Positions 7,709-16,558 of a stretch of 29,106 bases of DNA are shown here, one piece after another. The position numbers and the translations under genes are program-made. The notes under the pieces are model-generated. The model was not told the origin of the DNA. It saw only the letters and a program-made list of their open reading frames with translations, and searched no databases. This DNA is from Clostridiaceae bacterium AF10-41 (GTDB lineage: Bacteria; Bacillota; Clostridia; Clostridiales; Clostridiaceae). The stretch lies in the NCBI GenBank assembly GCA_027686065.1, contig JAQCTH010000049.1:1-29106 (forward strand). The letters run 5' to 3'. The number at the start of each line of letters is the position of its first letter. The stretch's first letter is position 1.

Positions 7709-8794
7709 TTACTTTATGATCTTAAAAATATCATCAATCATTATATCAGCTCTACAAATTTTATCATCTGCTGCACCGTAATATATTTTTACAGTTCTAT
7801 CTTCGTAAATGCATCCACAAGTAAATACTACATTTCCAAAGAAGCCTTCTTTTTCATAATCTGCTTCAGGCTCTAATATAGCTTCTGTAGTTTTCCCTAA
7901 TATTTTACTTGGATTATCTTTATCTAATAAAAATGCACCTAAACAATACCTATCATTTTCATCTGCTGCATGATAAATTTTAATCCATCCTTTTTCAGTT
8001 AAGAAAGGTACTGCACCTCCACCAACTCTTCCATTTTCCCAAGATTCTTCATTTGATACACCATAGAAATGCTTTTGTTTACCCCAATGTATTAAATCTG
8101 GAGACTCTGCAATCCACATATCTGGCCCTCCAATAGCTGATGGAACTGGTCTATTAAATGTCATGTACTTTCCATTTATCTTTTCAGGAAATATCGTCAC
8201 ATCTTTATTTTCAGGAGCAAAAATAATTCCATGTCTTTCATAACCTACAAAATCCTTTGTTGATACTAAAGATGTAGCTGCTCCATTTCTAGTAACTGAA
8301 GTATAATTTATATAATAAGTATCTTCTATCTTTGTTATTCTTGGATCTTCTATTCCCCATTCTTCTTCTGAAGCTATTGGTTTTATAAATGCATTATCAT
8401 CAATTGTAAAGTTTTCTCCATCCTTTGATCTTGCAATTCTAATATGGGATAAGGATGTTAAATAAGCTATTTTCTTTGCTCCCTTACTATTTAATGTCCA
8501 TAAAGAACGTGAGTCTGAATAATCATATTGTGTGTCTATTTTCTTATTAAAAGAAATTATATCTATAACATCTTTTCCATCTTTATTAACTACTACAGGT
8601 ATTTTCACTTCATCTTCGTTATCTACTTTAACTGATTCAGCCACTCTACAAAGTAATATATATTCATCATTATATTTACATGCTCCACAGTTAAATACAC
8701 CATCTACTTTAAAGTCATCTCTACTTGGCTTTACATCACTCGGCTTTATTAGTGGATTTCTTTCACTTCTTTTTGCTACTATATTATTTGTCAT
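7709..8794 (-). CDS. GH130 beta-mannoside phosphorylase (mannooligosaccharide or Man-GlcNAc type)
   Basis: A 361-residue cytoplasmic five-bladed propeller enzyme. The GH130 signatures appear in order: RNPLIKPSDV (12-21), GVFNCGA, LLCRVAES, HIRIARSKDG (117-126), GIEDPRIT with presumed general acid D150, PENKDVTIFPEKI, GGPDMWIAESPDLIHWG, GGGAVPF, GFFGNVVFTCG and YYGAADD. Known family members use inorganic phosphate to cleave beta-mannosides (mannosyl-glucose, mannooligosaccharides, Man-beta-1,4-GlcNAc, beta-1,2-mannobiose), yielding mannose 1-phosphate. The layout looks most like GH130_2, but the acceptor cannot be read from the sequence. It is the last gene of the binding protein-permease operon, 14 bases after the second permease, with AAAGGAGAA before the ATG, so its substrate is probably what that ABC system imports. 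Confidence 0.9.
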   Translation of the reverse strand: MTNNIVAKRSERNPLIKPSDVKPSRDDFKVDGVFNCGACKYNDEYILLCRVAESVKVDNEDEVKIPVVVNKDGKDVIDIISFNKKIDTQYDYSDSRSLWTLNSKGAKKIAYLTSLSHIRIARSKDGENFTIDDNAFIKPIASEEEWGIEDPRITKIEDTYYINYTSVTRNGAATSLVSTKDFVGYERHGIIFAPENKDVTIFPEKINGKYMTFNRPVPSAIGGPDMWIAESPDLIHWGKQKHFYGVSNEESWENGRVGGGAVPFLTEKGWIKIYHAADENDRYCLGAFLLDKDNPSKILGKTTEAILEPEADYEKEGFFGNVVFTCGCIYEDRTVKIYYGAADDKICRADIMIDDIFKIIK

Positions 8795-8808
8795 ATCTAA
8801 TTCTCCTT

Positions 8809-9636
8809 TTACTTTAACATAAAATTTATACCCTCTTTAAAATGTTTAGAGAAGCATAAAAACATTATTACTATTGGTAATGTCAATATTACTGAAGCTG
8901 CATACATAGGCCCTGGTAAATTTCCCATTGGTTTAAATTGTGTTGAAATTAATACATTTAATGTTTGCATATTAATCTTTGGAGAAATAAGCATGTCCCA
9001 CATAAGTTCAGACCATCTTGTCATAAATGTTGATAAAAATACTATAGTTGTAACTGATTTTGTTACTGGAAATGATATATGCCATAATATTTTTAGTTCT
9101 GAAGCTCCATCTATTCTAGCTGCCTCAAAGACAGTATCTGGTAATGACTTGAAATAATTTATATACATGAATATACCCCATGTTGATACTGATAAAGGTA
9201 ATATCATTCCTAAATAGGTATTAGATAATGGTTTTGATATTATATATCTAGGAACAAGTAATATAATTACTGGGAAGAACATTTGAAATAATAATGAATT
9301 CATTATTATTTTTCCTCCTTTAAAATTTTTCATCTTAGATACAGAATATCCAACTAATAATCCAACTAATACTGAAATTATTGCTGTAGGTGCAGAAACT
9401 ATGAAGGAGTTAGCTAATGATTTTATCCACATGCTTGCATTAGCTCCACCACTTCCACCAAAAAGATATTTATAGCTTTTTAAAGTAAATGCATCTGGCA
9501 CCATTACTTTATCTGTTTGGTCCCAAGGTGCTAGTGATTGAACTATCATATAGAAGTATGGAAATAATGAAATTCCTAATATTAAAATAGTTGCTGCTAC
9601 TACTAAAATAGTCTTTATATTTAACTTCTTTTTCAT
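8809..9636 (-). CDS. Sugar ABC transporter permease, MalG type
   Basis: 275 residues starting at the ATG ending at 9636; GGAGG lies 8 bases upstream, and an earlier in-frame TTG overlaps it and is rejected. Six membrane segments, a large first extracellular loop (WDQTDKVMVPDAFTLKSYKY, typical of MalG-like subunits) and the EAA loop EAARIDGASELKILWHISFP at about residues 171-190, which docks to the ATPase. It forms a heterodimer with the permease encoded just upstream (23 bases apart). No ATPase gene is present, as is usual in Firmicutes, where a shared MsmX-like ATPase serves several sugar transporters. Confidence 0.92.
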   Translation of the reverse strand: MKKKLNIKTILVVAATILILGISLFPYFYMIVQSLAPWDQTDKVMVPDAFTLKSYKYLFGGSGGANASMWIKSLANSFIVSAPTAIISVLVGLLVGYSVSKMKNFKGGKIIMNSLLFQMFFPVIILLVPRYIISKPLSNTYLGMILPLSVSTWGIFMYINYFKSLPDTVFEAARIDGASELKILWHISFPVTKSVTTIVFLSTFMTRWSELMWDMLISPKINMQTLNVLISTQFKPMGNLPGPMYAASVILTLPIVIMFLCFSKHFKEGINFMLK

Positions 9637-9659
9637 ATTATTATCCTCCAACTTAATAT

Positions 9660-10556
9660 TTACATACCATATTTGTTATTAAACTTTTCCATTATAAATG
9701 TAATTATCTTAATTGATACAAAGATATGCACTGCATTAGCTATTGCAATAGCTGCACCATATCCTGATTGGAAATTTGTAAATGAAGTATTATAAATTTC
9801 AAGTTGCCATGTAGTTGTTGCTAAATTTGGTCCTCCACCTGTTAATAAATAAGGTTCTGTAAAAATACCAAAAGCAAGTCCAGCTGCTAATACAACTACG
9901 GTTGTTAAAGTTGGTATAATCATAGGTAATGTTACACTTATGAATTTTTTTAACCCAGTTGCTCCATCTATTTTACATGCATCATGTACATCATCAGAAA
10001 TAGACTCTAATGCTGATAATATAAATAGTGCATAGTAACCTGACATTTTCCAAACTACTATTCCAAAAATTATTATGAAGGACCATTTAGGATCTCTAAA
10101 CCAATCAATATTGATACCTTTTTCTCTTAAATAAACATTTAGTACTGAGTTATAACTGAAGAAGTATCTCACTACTACCGATATAGCGACACCTGAAGTT
10201 AGGTAAGGTATGAAAAACAATACTGCTGTGATTCCTTTAATTTTCTCTGGTAACTTATGAACTAATAATGCTATAACAATTGCTACTGCTACTGTAAAAA
10301 TAACTATAGGTACTAGATATTTAAATGAGTTTATAAATGCTGCCTTAATTCTTGGATCAGAGAATAGTACTTTAAAATTATCTAACCCTACGAATTTTTT
10401 ACTTTTAGACATTAAATTCCAATCTGTTAAAGATAACCAAAATGCCCACAATAATGGTATTAAGAAGAAAATAACTGAATAAGCCAAATATGGTATATTA
10501 AATAGCCATCCTAAAAACCCACTTTTATTTTTAAAACTCTCTATTTTATTCTTCAT
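9660..10556 (-). CDS. Sugar ABC transporter permease, MalF type
   Basis: 298 residues with six membrane segments and an EAA loop DACKIDGATGLKKFISVTLP (about 192-211). The N-terminal run from cytoplasm into helix 1 (GFLGWLFNIPYLAYSVIF) and the motif LTDWNLMSKSKKFVGLDNF are characteristic of MalF-like CUT1 permeases. It pairs with the MalG-type subunit downstream and receives substrate from the lipoprotein encoded upstream. AAAGGAG precedes the ATG by about 9 bases. A hairpin between it and the binding-protein gene should make its expression lower than that of the binding protein. Confidence 0.92.
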   Translation of the reverse strand: MKNKIESFKNKSGFLGWLFNIPYLAYSVIFFLIPLLWAFWLSLTDWNLMSKSKKFVGLDNFKVLFSDPRIKAAFINSFKYLVPIVIFTVAVAIVIALLVHKLPEKIKGITAVLFFIPYLTSGVAISVVVRYFFSYNSVLNVYLREKGINIDWFRDPKWSFIIIFGIVVWKMSGYYALFILSALESISDDVHDACKIDGATGLKKFISVTLPMIIPTLTTVVVLAAGLAFGIFTEPYLLTGGGPNLATTTWQLEIYNTSFTNFQSGYGAAIAIANAVHIFVSIKIITFIMEKFNNKYGM

Positions 10557-10578
10557 TTAGTGCCACTCCTTTATAAAC

Positions 10579-10610
10579 AAAGCAAAGATAAAATTATTCA
10601 TCTTTGCTTT
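10579..10610 (-). terminator. Intercistronic hairpin after the binding-protein gene
   Basis: A perfect 11-bp stem, AAAGCAAAGAT with ATCTTTGCTTT, around a 10-base loop, starts 11 bases after the binding-protein stop codon; the following sequence on the minus strand is only moderately U-rich (TTTGTTTATAAA). This is the usual position for a partial terminator or mRNA-protecting hairpin that sets a high binding-protein to permease ratio. Confidence 0.6.
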
Positions 10611-10621
10611 ATTTTGATAAA

Positions 10622-12007
10622 CTATTCTAATCCACCAGCCTGCTTCATTGCTTCAAAAGCTTTATCTACATATTGTGTTGCATCAGTTGCTTTTAAACTA
10701 TCTGATGATAATGTTGTTTCTAAATATGCAGCTAGGTTAGTACCTAATGCTTCTTGAATTTGTGCCATTTTATCATGTGGCATACTTGGAATAGAGTATT
10801 CTACTTGTGCAGCTAAAGCTTTTAATTCTACATTTTCTTCTAGATATTTAGAGAATGCTTCATTGGTAACTAAGTCTCCTCTAACTGGTAACATTGTTGT
10901 AGCTTGTACCCAATCTAAATCTGTTTGTGCTGAATTTTCTCCATTATATAACCACTTAATAAATTCTACTGCCCCTTGATGAATTTCATCTGTTATATTA
11001 TCATCTTTATATAAAACTAATCCTTTTGCATCTGCAAAGTTATAAGGTGTATCCCCTTGGTTCTTAACTATCATTGGACTATATTCATAATCTTCTCCAT
11101 ACACTTTTCCGCCTTCTCTTAAAGCTTGAATTTCCCATGGAGCTGCTATTGTAAATAATACTTGTGGGTTTTCTTCAGCCCAGATATTTGGCACTTCTGA
11201 AGTTAATAAAGTATCACCTAATGTTCCAAAAAACTCAAATGCTTCTTTAGTTAAATCCTTTTCTAAAACTAGTTTATTTCCTTCAACCCAAGACTTACCA
11301 CCACTATATGCTAAATAAATATTTTGGAAGTCTGACCATCTGTCCCACCATTGATCTGGTCTTATTAAGGAATTTCTATAAAATACATGTGTAACTCCTA
11401 TAGCTGACATCTTATCTTTACTTGCTCTAAACTTAGTTATTACATTTTCTAATTCTGCTTTTGTTTCAGGAACTTTATCAAATCCTAATTCCTTCAATGC
11501 TTTAGTATTCCATTGTAATACCATTGGATTAACATACATTGGTATTACATATTGTTTACCTTCAATTTCCCAACCTGGCATTACTGAGTCTAATGCTCTA
11601 TTTTTAACTATATCCTTGAACCATTCTTCACTTTCTAATGAGTAAACTGCATCTGATTGAGATAATGTTGTAGCAAATCCTCTATTTATGTTTTCTGAAA
11701 TTGCTGGAGCAGTATCTGTTGCTAAAGCATTTTGTATTCCTGCCTCTGATGATGGTGTTTCAGGCATTTGTTGAACTTCAAGTTTAATAACTTTTCCTTC
11801 TACTTTTGTATTAGTAGAATTGAAAGCCTCTGCTTTCTTTGTCCAAAAATCATACTGTACTTTTTGTGGTGCTGTCCAGAAATTAACTGTTATAGTATCA
11901 CCTGATGAAGTTCCACCTTCATTTTTACCACCTGAACATCCTACTAATGAAGTTATCATTATTGTAGATAATGTTAGAGCTGATATCATCTTTGTAATTT
12001 TACTCAT
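10622..12007 (-). CDS. Extracellular solute-binding lipoprotein for oligosaccharides (family 1)
   Basis: 461 residues with a lipoprotein signal peptide: MSKITKMISALTL, then the lipobox LVGC with modified Cys at C24, followed by a Gly/Ser-rich linker. The mature part has features of CUT1 sugar-binding proteins: VNFWTAPQKVQYDFWTKK at its start, alternating aromatic residues (DQWWDRWSDF), FTIAAPWEIQALREGG and the domain-end ATTMLPVRGDL. It captures the substrate outside the membrane for the two downstream permeases. AAGGGGGA precedes the ATG. The ligand cannot be determined; operon context with GH130 suggests a beta-mannoside-containing oligosaccharide. Confidence 0.9.
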   Translation of the reverse strand: MSKITKMISALTLSTIMITSLVGCSGGKNEGGTSSGDTITVNFWTAPQKVQYDFWTKKAEAFNSTNTKVEGKVIKLEVQQMPETPSSEAGIQNALATDTAPAISENINRGFATTLSQSDAVYSLESEEWFKDIVKNRALDSVMPGWEIEGKQYVIPMYVNPMVLQWNTKALKELGFDKVPETKAELENVITKFRASKDKMSAIGVTHVFYRNSLIRPDQWWDRWSDFQNIYLAYSGGKSWVEGNKLVLEKDLTKEAFEFFGTLGDTLLTSEVPNIWAEENPQVLFTIAAPWEIQALREGGKVYGEDYEYSPMIVKNQGDTPYNFADAKGLVLYKDDNITDEIHQGAVEFIKWLYNGENSAQTDLDWVQATTMLPVRGDLVTNEAFSKYLEENVELKALAAQVEYSIPSMPHDKMAQIQEALGTNLAAYLETTLSSDSLKATDATQYVDKAFEAMKQAGGLE

Positions 12008-12106
12008 AAAAAATCCCCCTTGATTTAATAAATATATTTTTTTACTTAACTTTAATTTGAAATTATAAGATATCTTTTAATTTATAAATTCTTTTTTAAA
12101 TTAATT

Positions 12107-12121
12107 TTGTAAACCTTTCAA
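12107..12121. promoter_or_regulatory. Operator-like site (degenerate cre or LacI-family operator)
   Basis: TTGTAAACCTTTCAA on the plus strand is an imperfect palindrome (TTGnAA...TTnCAA). It shares TTGTAAAC-n-TTTC with the good cre site at 25624-25638 but lacks the central CpG. It lies at the predicted transcription start, so a bound LacI/CcpA-family protein would block the operon. Confidence 0.45.
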
Positions 12122-12126
12122 TTATT

Positions 12127-12155
12127 ATTTTAAATTTAATTTACTTTAATTACAA
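12127..12155 (-). promoter_or_regulatory. Predicted promoter of the binding protein-permease-GH130 operon
   Basis: Minus-strand TTGTAA (12150-12155) and TAAAAT (12127-12132) are separated by 17 bases, about 120 bases upstream of the lipoprotein ATG. The region is extremely AT-rich, so chance matches are possible. The operator-like site directly downstream adds support. Confidence 0.42.
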
Positions 12156-12216
12156 CGATATATTACTTTAATTTTATTTTTTGTAAATTTATTTTTAATT
12201 TAATTTTAAAGTAAAA

Positions 12217-12280
12217 AATGTGAATATAAATTGCTATTTGCTTAGAATAATCCAAGTTATAACAATCTTATATTCACACT
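12217..12280 (-). terminator. Long-stem terminator closing the metNIQ-M20 operon
   Basis: GTGAATATAA (12220-12229) and its complement (12268-12277) form a 10-bp stem. On the minus strand it extends through ATTGTTAT/ATAGCAAT with one bulge and an inner CTTGG/CTAAG, giving a rod of over 20 pairs. A run of six T (12213-12218) follows on the minus strand. The 381-base gap 12008-12388 holds this hairpin, the promoter and operator above, and otherwise only featureless A/T-rich sequence. Confidence 0.7.
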
Positions 12281-12388
12281 TATATTTATTAAGCTTATTC
12301 TATTTACTTATAACATCATAAATCTTATCTATTATAAATACTGTTATAATTTTAATTTTATAGATTACTATTAAAATTAAAGATTTAA

Positions 12389-13558
12389 TTATAGTAATTT
12401 ATTTAATATATACTCTACTTCTATATTTGTAATTACTAACAAGCCCTCTTCGTCTATATCAAACAAATCATTATGATGTGCTACTGAAGTATTTGCATTT
12501 TTCAAATTTTTAGTACCTACATGAATATATGACCCTGGTACTTCTATTAAGAATTCTGCAAAATCGTCAGCTCCTAACCTCTTTGGCGAATTAGTTATTA
12601 CATTTTCTTTTCCAACTATATCACTAGCAATAACCGCCACTTCTTCACTGACTTTTTCATCATTTATAAGAGGTGAAGCATAGTCTCTAAATTCTACTAT
12701 AACTTCTGCTCCATATATTTCTCCAATAGACTTTGCTATTTTCTCTACTGATTTGTTAGTTTTTTCTCTTGATTCAAAAGTAAAACTTCTTGTTGTTCCT
12801 TCTAAAACAATTTCTTCTGCTACTGTATTGTAAGTAGTTCCCCCTCTAATCAAACCAACTCCTACTACTACTGTATCAACTGGATCAGTTTGTCTACTTA
12901 CTATTGACTGTAGGTTTACTACTATTTGGCTTGCAATATATAAGGCATCAGTTGATAAATGTGGTGCAGATACGTGACCGCCTTTTCCTTTAACAGTTAT
13001 TTTAAAATAATCACATGAAGCAGAAATTGGACCACTTGTTACTGATACTTTGCCTACCTCTAAATGTGATGCCACATGTGCTCCAAGTATTTCTTCTACA
13101 CCATCTAAGTATCCTTCCTTTATAAATACCTTAGCTCCTTGTCCAACTTCTTCAGCTTGTTGAAAAATTAATCTTACTTCTCCATTTAACTCTTTTTCTT
13201 TTTCTTTTAAAATTTTTGCTGTTCCAAGAAGACTAGCTGTATGCCCATCATGACCACAAGCATGATTATATCCATTGCTTTGTGATTTATATTCTACATC
13301 TTTTGAATCTGGAACTTTAAGAGCATCTATATCTGCCCTTATTGCTAAAATTCTATTTGATTCATTTTTACCTTTTATTATTCCTAAAACACCAGTTGTC
13401 CCAACTCTCTTATGTGGAATATTCAATTTATCTAATTCTTCTTCTATTTTTTTTGCTGTATTATATTCTTTTAAGCTTTCTTCTGGATGTTTATGAAAAT
13501 ACCTTCTTAAAGAGGTAATATAATCTTTTTCCTTTATTACATAATCTTTTATATTCAT
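12389..13558 (-). CDS. M20D-family metal-dependent amidohydrolase (N-acyl amino acid deacylase)
   Basis: A 389-residue cytoplasmic enzyme of the M20D amidohydrolase family (hippurate, N-acetyl- and indole-acetyl-amino-acid hydrolases). Visible signatures: HKHPEESLKEYNT (23-35), RADIDAL, the metal motif NHACGHDGHTASLLG with C101 and H103, EEVGQGAK with E136/E137, GAHVAS with H161, the dimerisation-domain GKGGHVSAPHLSTDAL, and the C-terminal GADDFAEF and VAHHNDLFD. It would hydrolyse an N-acyl amino acid to a free amino acid plus an acid. It lies 74 bases downstream of metQ under the same SAM riboswitch, so the likely substrate is an N-acylated methionine or cysteine derivative; related B. subtilis genes take part in sulfur-compound salvage (established, family level). 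AAGGGGG precedes the ATG. Confidence 0.9.
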   Translation of the reverse strand: MNIKDYVIKEKDYITSLRRYFHKHPEESLKEYNTAKKIEEELDKLNIPHKRVGTTGVLGIIKGKNESNRILAIRADIDALKVPDSKDVEYKSQSNGYNHACGHDGHTASLLGTAKILKEKEKELNGEVRLIFQQAEEVGQGAKVFIKEGYLDGVEEILGAHVASHLEVGKVSVTSGPISASCDYFKITVKGKGGHVSAPHLSTDALYIASQIVVNLQSIVSRQTDPVDTVVVGVGLIRGGTTYNTVAEEIVLEGTTRSFTFESREKTNKSVEKIAKSIGEIYGAEVIVEFRDYASPLINDEKVSEEVAVIASDIVGKENVITNSPKRLGADDFAEFLIEVPGSYIHVGTKNLKNANTSVAHHNDLFDIDEEGLLVITNIEVEYILNKLL

Positions 13559-13632
13559 TAAAAAGCCCCCTTATATTTAGTACTATCTATTAAAGCCCTA
13601 TAAGATAGATACTTATTTAATAATATTACTTA

Positions 13633-14463
13633 TTATTTCCAAGTTGGTATATAAGCCCCCTTATACACCTCTTCTATAACCTTTGCTACATCTTCTGACC
13701 TATAGGCATCTACAACCTTCTTATAAAGTTCATTCTCTTTATCCTCAGTTCTTGAAACTATTATATTTATATAAGGATTATCAGTACCTTCTTTAACCTG
13801 TTCTAAATAAATAGAATCATTTTTAGGATTAAATCCTGCATCAACTGCATGGCCGCCGTTTATTAGTGCTGCCGCTACATCAGCTAATAATCTTGGAGTT
13901 TGTGCAGCTTCAACTTCTACAAATTTAATATTTTTAGGATTTTGCGTTATATCACTTAAAGTTGGAGTATATCCTGCTGCTTCATTTACTTTAATAACTC
14001 CTGCTGATTCTAAAACCTTTAATGCTCTTCCCCCATTAGTTGCATCACTTGGTATTGCAATGGAATCACCATCTTTTAATTCATCTAAAGATTTTATTTT
14101 ATTAGAATATACCCCAAGTGGAGCTATTATCGTTTCTCCAATAACTGATAAATCTAAATTTCTATCTTTAATATCTTGATTCAAATATGCATAATGTTGG
14201 AAGGAATTTAAATCTATTTCTTTATCTGCTAAAGCTTGATTTGGCTGACTATAATCTGAAAAGGTAACAAGCTCTAAAGTTATTCCTTCTTCTTGAAGAT
14301 TCTTTATTACAGGTTTCCATTGGTCAGTATTTTCACCAACTACTCCTACCTTAACCACTTTATTTTTTCCCTCTGTATTCTCTGTCTTTGCCCCTTGGCA
14401 TCCTGCCAATGATAAAAGTAATGTTCCTGATATTATAATATTTAATAATTTTCTTGATTTCAT
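13633..14463 (-). CDS. metQ: Methionine-binding lipoprotein MetQ (NLPA family)
   Basis: 276 residues with a lipoprotein signal (MKSRKLLNIIISGTLLL, lipobox LAGC, C22). NLPA-family motifs follow: VGVVGENTDQWKPV, ALADKEIDLNSFQHYAYL (canonical MetQ hallmark), IAPLGVYSNKIKSLDEL, IPSDATNGGRALKVLESAG, DAGFNPKNDSIYLE and NPYINIIVSR. It binds methionine (the family may also accept related dipeptides or derivatives) on the outer face and delivers it to MetI/MetN. It is the third gene after the SAM-I riboswitch, 40 bases downstream of metI. Confidence 0.95.
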   Translation of the reverse strand: MKSRKLLNIIISGTLLLSLAGCQGAKTENTEGKNKVVKVGVVGENTDQWKPVIKNLQEEGITLELVTFSDYSQPNQALADKEIDLNSFQHYAYLNQDIKDRNLDLSVIGETIIAPLGVYSNKIKSLDELKDGDSIAIPSDATNGGRALKVLESAGVIKVNEAAGYTPTLSDITQNPKNIKFVEVEAAQTPRLLADVAAALINGGHAVDAGFNPKNDSIYLEQVKEGTDNPYINIIVSRTEDKENELYKKVVDAYRSEDVAKVIEEVYKGAYIPTWK

Positions 14464-14503
14464 ATTTTAACGCCCCTTTTAATTTATTTCTTATTGCTTA
14501 ATT

Positions 14504-15184
14504 TTAATGTGTTGTTTTTTTTATTATTATATTTCCTGCCCCTTGAATTATATTGACTAAAATAAGTAGTATTATAACAGTTACAAAAGTTATATCTACT
14601 TGATATCTTTGATACCCATATCTAATTGCTAAATCTCCAAGACCACCTCCTCCAACTGAACCAGCCATAGCTGTTAATCCAACTAAACTTACAAAAGTTA
14701 TTGTTGTGGCCCTTACGATGTTTGGTACACCTTCTTTTAAATATACTCTAAAGATTATTTCAAATGGGGATGATCCCATAGCTTCAGCAGCTTCTATTAT
14801 CCCCTTATCAGTTTCAGATAAAGCACTTTCTATTTGCCTTGCAAAAAATGGTATTGTTCCTAAAACTAATGGTACAAAGGAACCTTTTGTTCCTATAGCT
14901 GTTCCTACTATAGCCCTAGTTAATGGTATAACAGCTGCTAACAATATAATAAATGGTATTGATCTAGTTATATTTATTACTTTTTCTAAAACAAAATATA
15001 CCGGCTTATTTTCTAATATATTTCCTTCTCTCGTTACTACTAATATGACTCCTAAAACAATCCCTATAACAAATGATATAAGGCCTGCTACTAAAATCAT
15101 AATTAGTGTTTCTCCTGTAGCCTTGAATATATCTGGTATCTTTGTTATCACATTAGGCAGTAATTTTTGCACTAAGCCTTCCAT
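14504..15184 (-). CDS. metI: Methionine ABC transporter permease MetI
   Basis: 226 residues with five membrane segments, typical of this short permease family. The EAA loop EAAEAMGSSPFEIIFRVYL lies near the middle, and GLTAMAGSVGGGGLGDLAIR with GYQRYQVDITFVTVIILL near the C-terminus is diagnostic for MetI. The start ATG lies inside the end of metN (32-base overlap) with GAGGTGA ahead of it, a sign of translational coupling. It forms the membrane dimer of the MetNIQ methionine importer. Confidence 0.95.
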   Translation of the reverse strand: MEGLVQKLLPNVITKIPDIFKATGETLIMILVAGLISFVIGIVLGVILVVTREGNILENKPVYFVLEKVINITRSIPFIILLAAVIPLTRAIVGTAIGTKGSFVPLVLGTIPFFARQIESALSETDKGIIEAAEAMGSSPFEIIFRVYLKEGVPNIVRATTITFVSLVGLTAMAGSVGGGGLGDLAIRYGYQRYQVDITFVTVIILLILVNIIQGAGNIIIKKTTH

Positions 15185-16211
15185 CTTTAATCACCTCAAC
15201 TTCTACATTATTTTCTTGTAAATAACTTATAACATTATTAATCTTGGCTTCTTCACCTCTTATTATTACAACAAGTCCCCCCAGTGGAGATTCTTGAATT
15301 ATTTCTATATTCCCAAATATTATATTAGTATCTACATTAAATTCTCTAGATACTATTGAAATTATTGGCTCCGTTGTACTGTTTTCTAGGTATTTTAATT
15401 TTAAAATTTTTTCATTTTCTTTAATATCTACAACTGAAGATTTATTTTCTATCAGATCATATATATTGCTTAGTGAAGATGTACTATCTATAAAGTTTTT
15501 TGTAACTTTTTCTTTAGGCTCTGAGAATATTTTAAATATACTTCCTTCCTCAACTACCTTACCATTTTCCATAACTGCTGCCCTTGTACATATTTCTTTA
15601 ACAACTTGCATTTCATGAGTTATTATTACTATTGTTATTCCAAACTTTTTATTTACTTCTTTTAAAAGTTTTAATATAGATTTTGTGGTTTGTGGATCTA
15701 AGGCACTAGTTGCTTCATCACAAAGCAAAATCTTTGGATCATTTGCTAAAGCTCTTGCAATTCCAACCCTTTGTTTTTGTCCTCCACTTAATTGAGATGG
15801 ATAAGAATCTACCTTGTCTTCAAGTTCAACAAGTTTTAATAAATCTTTAACTTTATTTTTTATCTCTTCTTTTGAGTAGTTACTTCCTTTAAGTGGATAA
15901 GCTATATTTTCAAATACTGTTCTAGATTTCATTAAATTGAAATGCTGAAATATCATTCCTATCTTTTTTCTTTCTTCTCTAAGTTCCTTATTTGATAAAG
16001 TGCTTAAATCTTTCCCATCTATAACTACTTGTCCATTAGTTGGTTTTTCTAAAAAGTTTATACACCTAACTAATGTTGATTTTCCTGCTCCACTAAATCC
16101 TATAATTCCATAAATTTCACCTTTATTAATATTTAGTGTTACATCCTTAACTGCTTCTATTTTATTAGCTTTTGATTCATAGGTTTTGTGTAAATTTTTT
16201 AATATAATCAT
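15153..16211 (-). CDS. metN: Methionine ABC transporter ATP-binding protein MetN
   Basis: 352 residues. The ATPase domain (1-245) has Walker A GFSGAGKST (38-46), Q-loop Q89, signature LSGGQ (141-145), Walker B ILLCDEATSALDP with E166, and H-loop H199. A C-terminal NIL/ACT-like domain (about 265-345), present only in MetN-type ATPases, senses internal methionine and inhibits transport when it is plentiful. It is the first gene after the SAM riboswitch. AAAGGGAGGG stands before the ATG. Confidence 0.96.
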   Translation of the reverse strand: MIILKNLHKTYESKANKIEAVKDVTLNINKGEIYGIIGFSGAGKSTLVRCINFLEKPTNGQVVIDGKDLSTLSNKELREERKKIGMIFQHFNLMKSRTVFENIAYPLKGSNYSKEEIKNKVKDLLKLVELEDKVDSYPSQLSGGQKQRVGIARALANDPKILLCDEATSALDPQTTKSILKLLKEVNKKFGITIVIITHEMQVVKEICTRAAVMENGKVVEEGSIFKIFSEPKEKVTKNFIDSTSSLSNIYDLIENKSSVVDIKENEKILKLKYLENSTTEPIISIVSREFNVDTNIIFGNIEIIQESPLGGLVVIIRGEEAKINNVISYLQENNVEVEVIKDGRLSAKITA

Positions 16212-16327
16212 ATTTTCCCTCCCTTTGCCCCAAAAAAGTGGACAAATATAATTTTGTTTATTTTGTTTCTTAGCTTCAAGTAATCACATTACTCAAATTT
16301 TAAACTATTTATAATTTCCTAAAGAAT

Positions 16328-16531
16328 AAAAAAAACTGCTTTCCTAAAAATAAGAAAGCAGTGTATTATACACATATATATTTTTCTCATTCTTATCTTT
16401 CAGATGCAATTACATCTGCAGGATTTAGCACCTTAAACTATAAAAGCTTATAATTATAACTAATATAATTATAATATAATTCAGGTTGCCAGACTTCATA
16501 GGGCCAGTCCCTCCGTCTTTCTTGATAAAAA
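16328..16531 (-). ncRNA. SAM-I (S-box) riboswitch with terminator
   Basis: On the minus strand the aptamer (16390-16531) shows all S-box landmarks: P1 strand TTTTTATC, then AAGAAAGACGGAGGGACTGG, CCCTATGAAGTCTGGCAACC, then AAGGTGCTAAATCCTGCAG, and the closing GAAAGATAAGAA pairing back to P1. An intrinsic terminator follows at 16336-16361 (CTGCTTTC with GAAAGCAG, loop of 10, then eight T). When S-adenosylmethionine binds, the terminator forms and the metN-metI-metQ-M20 operon is off. The 419-base gap 16212-16630 is accounted for by the leader, this element and its promoter. Confidence 0.97.
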
Positions 16532-16558
16532 CTTATTTAATTTTTGTTCTTGTTTCGT

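Noticed and set aside
14706..15221. A 171-codon open frame on the plus strand opposite metI
   Set aside because: It mirrors metI, whose family motifs are clear; it has no ribosome site and a composition unlike the neighbouring real genes.
16226..16244. CCCCAAAAAAGTGG upstream of metN, resembling the 17-base repeat motif
   Set aside because: It differs at several positions and coincides with the metN ribosome-site region; best read as chance similarity.
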